Of a DNA stretch of 45,207 nucleotides, positions 39,724-45,207 are shown one piece after another. This DNA comes from an uncultured Verrucomicrobiota bacterium (GTDB lineage: Bacteria > Verrucomicrobiota > Verrucomicrobiia > Limisphaerales > JADLHS01). The notes beneath the pieces were generated by a model. The model ran no database searches. It was not told the DNA's origin and was given only the letters and a program-made list of their open reading frames with translations. Both the position numbers and the translations under genes were made by a program. Location of the stretch: positions 1 to 45,207 of the forward strand of contig CAIKLQ010000454.1 of NCBI GenBank assembly GCA_903828255.1. The letters are read 5' to 3'. Numbering within the stretch: position 1 is the stretch's first letter; each line of letters begins with the position of its first letter.

Positions 39724-42123
39724 ATGAAAATTTTAGTTCACCTATGCTGGCTCGGGATGTTGGTTTGCCTGGCCTTCGCATCCTACCCTGCCCAATCGCA
39801 ACCAGACGTGGTCGTCTTTGATGAAGATGACGCGGCGGGGGTGGGTTACTACGACGCCTCTGTGCCCAGCCTCACCGCGCCCAGTCAGTTGACGACGTTC
39901 CCGTCGCCTTTCGGCGGTAAGCTGCCCATTCTCACTAACCAGGCTTTCACCGGCAGCCAATGCGCGCTGCTCGAATGGAAATCCGCGCCGGGGGGCAACT
40001 GGACTTTCTTCATCGCCAGCCCGGCCTTTCAAACCCGCGATCTCACCGGACTGTCCAACGTGGTCCTATTCGTCAACGGCTCGGCCGCCATCCCCGCCGC
40101 CAGCCTGCCGAAGCTGGGCTTGGAGAGCAGTGCGAATCAAAGAACCCCGAGCGCCAGCCTCGCCAGTTTTCTGCCGGAAGGAATGGACGGCGATACGAAT
40201 ACCTGGCAACGCGTTGTGGTCCCGTTGACCGCCTTCCAGCCTTATGGGCTGTTTGCGCCGAGCCAATTCAAGGACGGGTTTTTTAGTCAGGACGCGGCGG
40301 ACAATGTGACCCGAACCGTGTGGCTCGACGATATTCGCGTCACGGATGGCCGCGTCCCCGGCGCTCCCACCGACGTGACCACGGGTGCGGGTGACCGGAG
40401 TGTCGTGCTGCATTGGGTGCGCAATACCGAGGCGAACCTCGCTGGCTACCGCATCTATCGCGGTAGCGGCCCGAGTGGCCCTTTCGCTTTGTTGAATTCA
40501 ACCCCGGTGGTCCTACCGAGCTTTGCCGACTTCGCCGTGACCAACGGGCAGAGTTATTTCTACGCCGTCCGCGCCCTTACCACCGGCTACGATGAAAGCT
40601 CCGACTCAACTATCGTGAGCGCGACCCCGCACGCGTTCGCCAACGACGCGGACTTCCTCGAATACGTGCAGCAAACGACGTTCGATTACTTCTGGTACGA
40701 GGCCAACCCGACTAACGGTTTGATTCGCGATCGCAGCCAGCCGAATTCGGTCGTGAGCGTCGCGGGAGTTGGCTTCGGACTTACCGGCATTGGCATTGCG
40801 ATTGATCACGGCTGGATTACGCGCGCCCAAGGACGCCAGCGCGTGCTGAAAACCTTGCGCACCTTTCGCGACGGCCCACAGGGTACCAACGCTACCGGCA
40901 TGGTCGGCTATAAAGGCTGGTTTTATCACATGCTCGGACTGAACAGCGCTACCCGTGACGGCACTTCGGAGCTTTCCTCGATTGACACGGGACTGCTGCT
41001 GGCCGGAGTGCTCGACGCGAAGCAATACTTCGACGCAAACCAACCGGACGAGAATGAAATCCGCTCTGCTGCCGACACGCTCTTTAACCGGGTGGACTGG
41101 CAGTGGATGGCCAACGGCGCAAACTCACTCACTATGGGCTGGAAGCCGGAGAGTGGCTTCCTGCCCTGGCGCTGGATCGGCTACAACGAAGCGATGGTGC
41201 TCTATATCATGGGACTGGGCGCGGCCACGAATCCGGTGCCGGCGGTCCAGTGGAGCAGTTGGACCAGCGGCTACACTTGGCGCACGAATTACGGCTCCGC
41301 CTATGTCGAGTTTCCGCCGCTGTTCGGCCACCAGTATTCGCATTGCTGGATTGATTTCCGTCACATCGCCGACGCCTACATGAACGCCCGCGGGATCAGT
41401 TACTTTGAGAATTCCCGCCGGGCGACACTAGCCCAGCGCGCCTATTGCATCGCCAACCCTGGCGGGTTCACCGGCTATGGCTCGAACGCGTGGGGTATCA
41501 CCGCGTGCGATGGGCCGGGCTATGGCCGCTTCGCGGGTTACAACGCTCGCGGCGCGCCGCCGGCTCAAAATGACGACGGCACGCTCGCGCCCACCGCGGT
41601 CGGCGGCTCGCTGGCCTTCGCGCCGGAAGTCTGCCTGCCAACGCTCCGCAATCTCTACGATCAATTCCGCACGAACATCTGGACCGGCTATGGGTTTTGC
41701 GACGCGTTCAACCGCACCGCGAACTGGTGGGACGTGGACGTGCTCAGCATTGATCAGGGAGCGATCCTTTTGATGATCGAAAACTATCGCACGCAAAAAG
41801 TCTGGCGCCGCTTCATGCGCATCCCGGAAATCCAGCGCGGCTTACAAGCGGCTGGTTTCACGAATCTGACCTTTGTGTCTCCCACCATCGAGCGTGGACC
41901 GGTCCCGGGAGGCATGAAGCTGAACTGGGCCAGCGTGAATAGCCGGTCCTATCAAGTGGAATACTCGGCCGAACTCTCCAACTGGGTCCTATCGCCAGCC
42001 GGCTTTCTGACGGCCTCCGGCCCGGTCTTGAGCTGGCAGGACAACGGCCCGCCCGCGACCGACAGCCGCCCCGCCGACACTAGCCAGCGTTTCTATCGCA
42101 CGTTCCAATTCGGCCCGCCGTGA
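39724..42123 (+). CDS. Secreted glucoamylase-family / GH144-like beta-1,2-glucanase with FnIII and C-terminal F/YYR module
   Basis: Signal peptide MKILVHLCWLGMLVCLAFA; FLEYVQQTTFDYFWYEANPTNGLIRDRS, YKGWFYHMLGL, GLLLAGVLDAKQYF, GYNEAMVLYIMGLG, FGHQYSHCWIDFRHIADAYM, SIDQGAILLMIENYRT. Confidence 0.85.
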   Translation: MKILVHLCWLGMLVCLAFASYPAQSQPDVVVFDEDDAAGVGYYDASVPSLTAPSQLTTFPSPFGGKLPILTNQAFTGSQCALLEWKSAPGGNWTFFIASPAFQTRDLTGLSNVVLFVNGSAAIPAASLPKLGLESSANQRTPSASLASFLPEGMDGDTNTWQRVVVPLTAFQPYGLFAPSQFKDGFFSQDAADNVTRTVWLDDIRVTDGRVPGAPTDVTTGAGDRSVVLHWVRNTEANLAGYRIYRGSGPSGPFALLNSTPVVLPSFADFAVTNGQSYFYAVRALTTGYDESSDSTIVSATPHAFANDADFLEYVQQTTFDYFWYEANPTNGLIRDRSQPNSVVSVAGVGFGLTGIGIAIDHGWITRAQGRQRVLKTLRTFRDGPQGTNATGMVGYKGWFYHMLGLNSATRDGTSELSSIDTGLLLAGVLDAKQYFDANQPDENEIRSAADTLFNRVDWQWMANGANSLTMGWKPESGFLPWRWIGYNEAMVLYIMGLGAATNPVPAVQWSSWTSGYTWRTNYGSAYVEFPPLFGHQYSHCWIDFRHIADAYMNARGISYFENSRRATLAQRAYCIANPGGFTGYGSNAWGITACDGPGYGRFAGYNARGAPPAQNDDGTLAPTAVGGSLAFAPEVCLPTLRNLYDQFRTNIWTGYGFCDAFNRTANWWDVDVLSIDQGAILLMIENYRTQKVWRRFMRIPEIQRGLQAAGFTNLTFVSPTIERGPVPGGMKLNWASVNSRSYQVEYSAELSNWVLSPAGFLTASGPVLSWQDNGPPATDSRPADTSQRFYRTFQFGPP

Positions 42124-42242
42124 AGACCGGGACCTTATGATTCAAGCAGAGTCGAGAGGCCGCCATTGTCTCCCTCTCCCCCGCGATGGGAGCGGGAAAC
42201 GACCGCCGAAATCGGGTTTGCCCCACGGACCTGACAGTGAGT

Positions 42243-45207
42243 TCATTTCTTTTGTCCCGACGGCGCGTTCAGAATGAAGCTGATCAGATTGCGAAAATCC
42301 GCATCCGGCATTTGCTCCAAGCCTTCCGGCATCACTGACAATTCACTTGCGCGCATGGTTGCGATGTTGCTTCTTGCCACGCTTTCCTCCTTCGGGCCGG
42401 AGGACAAGAGCTTAACATGCGACGGCGTGTCCTCGACGAGTCGCCCGCTCAAGGAACGATCATCCTTCGTCTCGATCAGCACGTTCTCGTAGCCCTTGCC
42501 GACGATCTGGTTCGGATCAATCACGTTTGCCAGCAGCGCGTCGAGACTGGATCGGCCGGAGCCGGTGAGGTCCGGGCCAACTTCAGCGCCATCGCCGTTG
42601 AGTTTGTGGCAGACGAAACAGGTTTTCTTCGCGAGTTCGTGTCCAGCGGCGAGGTCCGCCGTGCCGTCCAGAATCATTTGCTTCTTGGCGGCGATGATTT
42701 TCTGTTTATCCGCGTTCGCTGGTCGGACGCGGCCAATCGCCAGCGCGGCGCGATTGCGGATGAGGTCGTCCTTCGACTCCGCTAGCGAACGCGCGGCGGA
42801 AACCGGCAGTTCGCCCGCAGCGATGGCTTTGGTCTCGATGGCCAAGAGCAAGGCCATGGCCCAGCGGCGGCGCGAAACCAAAACGTCCGCTGTCGCTGAC
42901 TTCACCGTCGGGCTGAAGCGCCGCCAGTTTGCGAGGAGCGGATGGGCCACGTCGTCGCCGCCGAGTTCGCCCAGCGCGCGGATGGCTTCCAAGGTCAGCG
43001 ACTCCGGGGTTTCGGTCGCGAGCAACTTTATCAGCGTGTCCCGTGCGGCGTCGCTTTTGAAGGAGCGGGCGGTTTGAATGGCCTTGATCCGCTCCGCCAC
43101 CGGCGCGCTCCCGTCGCTCACGAGCTTGAGGGTGAGTTCCATGGCGGAAGGGTCGCTCCAGAGCGCGCCCAATTGGCGGGCCCGGCTTTTCACTTCGGCG
43201 TTGTCGCTGCCGTTTAGTTTGGCGAAGAGCGGTTTCGTATCAGCGGTCGGCGCGAGCGGACGGGCCTGTTGACCTTCGATCAATCCGTCCAGCGCGGCGA
43301 GCGTGAGGCGGGCGTCCTTCTCCAGAATTCCGGCGAGGAACTCCGCCGCCTGATTTACTTTGGCCGCGTCGCCGGTGTCGCAGAGACGGCGCATGGATTT
43401 ACGGACGAGAATTCCGCTGAGCGGCATTGTGGCCGTGCCATTTTCGGTGTACCAGCGCAAGTCCGACTCGGGATGCCGCGCCAGCAACGGTTCTCTGGCC
43501 AGCCAGATCATGTAATTCACCAGCGGGTCTTTGCCGTCAGCCGCCGACCTGGTGAGCTTGGCCAGAACCGCATCCACCAGCGCGGTGTCGTTGATTTCAA
43601 AATCAGTCACCAGCCGGCTGGACACGACCCGGCGCACGGCGGTGGCGACGGCGAACTGCACGCGAGGATCGGCATCGGCGGCGAGGAATTCCAGTTCTCC
43701 GATCTCTTCGGTGGAGGAAGTGCCATCCAGGGCCACGCGCCAGGCGCCCATGCAGCGGCGCAACCATTCGTCCGCGTGGGCGGTGGTCGGCCCCCAAGCC
43801 ACCCAGCGCGGAATCGGGTTGCCCAATTCCTCATTCAGCCAAAACGCGGCGATGCGCGCCGAGAGAGAGGTTTTGCCGTCCAGCATGTTGACCAACGTGT
43901 TGATGAAGTCCGGCTCGTCTATGGGCGATGGGTATCGCTGGTTGAGTTGTTGGTATCTCGTGATTCGGTCACGCAAGACTCGTTGCGCCATGCGGCGTTG
44001 CCAAACGTTCGGGTGATCAAACCGTTTCACCAGTTCGGTTCCGGTCAGTTTAGACAAATCCCAATTTGCATCGGGTCGCGGCGGCATCTTCCGGCCCTTC
44101 TCCTCGCCGACGTAAACCACCCGCCAAATTCGTCCGCGCTCGCGATCCACGCCTTCCGGGTCGGCGTTGGCGTTTTGGTAGCAGGGATATTTGTCATACC
44201 AATCCGCAATCCAAAGCGCGCCGTCGGGGCCGACTTGCTCGCTCACCGGCATGAACCAGCCGTCGCTCGTCGTGAGAAAATCCTTTTCCGCGACGGCTTT
44301 GAAGCTCGCGCCGTTCGGGATGAGCCGGTCGTGATTGATCGCGTTCTGGTGAATGTTGCCCATGAACACGCGGCCCTGATACTCCGCCGGAAATTGATCG
44401 CCCTGATAAACGCAGATGCCGCAGTAAGCCGCCATGTGATGCTTGTGCTCCACGATGGACGGCAGGATTTCGTAGGCGTAAGGATTCGACGGCGTGCCCG
44501 CCTGCCGCTGATACGTGCCGCCGGGCGCGATGTGAAACAGATGATCAATCACGCACGCGCTGACGAACGCGTTGCCCGCGGCGTCGAAGTCCACGCCCCA
44601 CGGATTGCTCGTGCCCTCGGCGAATACCTCGAACTTCTTCGTGCGCGGATGATAGCGCGCGACGGCGGCGGTGACTTCCACGCCCGGCTCGCTGGCTTCG
44701 GGAATTTTCACCTTTGAGCGCGTGAAGATGCCGTGCGTCAGGTAAAGCCAGCCGTCCGGTCCCCAGGTGAAACCGTTCAGCAATTCGTGACGATCCTCCA
44801 TGCCGAAGCCCGTCAGCAAAACTTTCCGCGTGTCGGCGTGGTCGTCGTCGTTCGTGTCCTGCAAGAACAACAAGTCCGGCGCTTGCCCGACGTAAACGCC
44901 GTGGTTGCCCAACGCCAGTCCGGTGGCGAGATTCAGACCGTCGGCGAAGATCGTGATCTTGTCGGCGCGGCCGTCGTTGTCGGTGTCTTCGAGAATCTTA
45001 ATGCGATCGCGGCCCTTTTGTCCGGGAGGCGCGCCGAGCGGATATTCATAAAGTTCCAAAACCCAAAGCCGCCCGCGCTCGTCCCAAGTCATCGCGACGG
45101 GATTGACCACGTCCGGCTCGGCGGCGAAGAGGCGGACTTCAAATCCCTCCGGCACGACGAATTTCTTTTCCGCCTCGGCGGGCGCTAGTGCGGGCGTGGC
45201 GGCGGGC
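42243..45207 (-). CDS. PVC-type heme-binding membrane dehydrogenase with HEAT repeats and C-terminal cytochrome c domain, 5'-truncated by window edge
   Basis: VPEGFEVRLFAAEPDVVNPVAMTWDERGRLWVLELYEYP; HEAT-like middle; heme motif TCFVCHKLNGDGAEVGPDLTGSG. Frame stays open past the called GTG at 45155 to the window end. Confidence 0.9.
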   Translation of the reverse strand, partial: PAATPALAPAEAEKKFVVPEGFEVRLFAAEPDVVNPVAMTWDERGRLWVLELYEYPLGAPPGQKGRDRIKILEDTDNDGRADKITIFADGLNLATGLALGNHGVYVGQAPDLLFLQDTNDDDHADTRKVLLTGFGMEDRHELLNGFTWGPDGWLYLTHGIFTRSKVKIPEASEPGVEVTAAVARYHPRTKKFEVFAEGTSNPWGVDFDAAGNAFVSACVIDHLFHIAPGGTYQRQAGTPSNPYAYEILPSIVEHKHHMAAYCGICVYQGDQFPAEYQGRVFMGNIHQNAINHDRLIPNGASFKAVAEKDFLTTSDGWFMPVSEQVGPDGALWIADWYDKYPCYQNANADPEGVDRERGRIWRVVYVGEEKGRKMPPRPDANWDLSKLTGTELVKRFDHPNVWQRRMAQRVLRDRITRYQQLNQRYPSPIDEPDFINTLVNMLDGKTSLSARIAAFWLNEELGNPIPRWVAWGPTTAHADEWLRRCMGAWRVALDGTSSTEEIGELEFLAADADPRVQFAVATAVRRVVSSRLVTDFEINDTALVDAVLAKLTRSAADGKDPLVNYMIWLAREPLLARHPESDLRWYTENGTATMPLSGILVRKSMRRLCDTGDAAKVNQAAEFLAGILEKDARLTLAALDGLIEGQQARPLAPTADTKPLFAKLNGSDNAEVKSRARQLGALWSDPSAMELTLKLVSDGSAPVAERIKAIQTARSFKSDAARDTLIKLLATETPESLTLEAIRALGELGGDDVAHPLLANWRRFSPTVKSATADVLVSRRRWAMALLLAIETKAIAAGELPVSAARSLAESKDDLIRNRAALAIGRVRPANADKQKIIAAKKQMILDGTADLAAGHELAKKTCFVCHKLNGDGAEVGPDLTGSGRSSLDALLANVIDPNQIVGKGYENVLIETKDDRSLSGRLVEDTPSHVKLLSSGPKEESVARSNIATMRASELSVMPEGLEQMPDADFRNLISFILNAPSGQKK

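Noticed and set aside
42160-42200. Third copy of the CCCTCTCCCC element between convergent genes
   Set aside because: Only a partial resemblance (tctccctctcccccgcgatgggagcggg); could be decayed but not enough to call.

Overview
This 45.2 kb window is a GC-rich bacterial chromosome segment. Gene content suggests Verrucomicrobia/PVC: a PVC-type heme-binding dehydrogenase with HEAT repeats, prepilin-type H-X9-DG proteins, and large secreted repeat proteins. All family calls come from reading the translations; no database search was run. Left part: a 5'-truncated GH42-like protein, a DUF721 protein and purL. Middle: secreted TIG-repeat protein, a FecR-TPR-outer-membrane-barrel fusion, then a minus-strand cluster (sugar-porter MFS -> TIM-barrel glycosidase lipoprotein -> 1248-aa GH94/GH36-like protein). 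Right part: prepilin-like proteins, SUMF1-like protein, huge beta-propeller/Ig protein, 7-blade Asp-box-like propeller, SGNH-TPR protein, multi-CBM protein, GH16, OB-fold/PAS histidine kinase + NarL-type regulator, GH144-like glucanase and a truncated PVC dehydrogenase/cytochrome. Main points for follow-up: (1) the same operator-like palindrome TGTAAY-N7-ATTACA lies in two TTGACA-N17 promoters, one before the MFS/glycosidase/GH94-like cluster and one before the CBM-only protein, suggesting a beta-glucan regulon; (2) three separate in-frame low-complexity insertions in purL, and a fourth of another family inside the GH94-like gene; (3) many unrelated perfect inverted-repeat elements in almost every gap; (4) a ~70-aa module ending in F/Y-Y-R recurs in six otherwise unrelated secreted proteins; (5) a GH42-like protein whose acid/base Asn-Glu motif is replaced by Ser-Gly.
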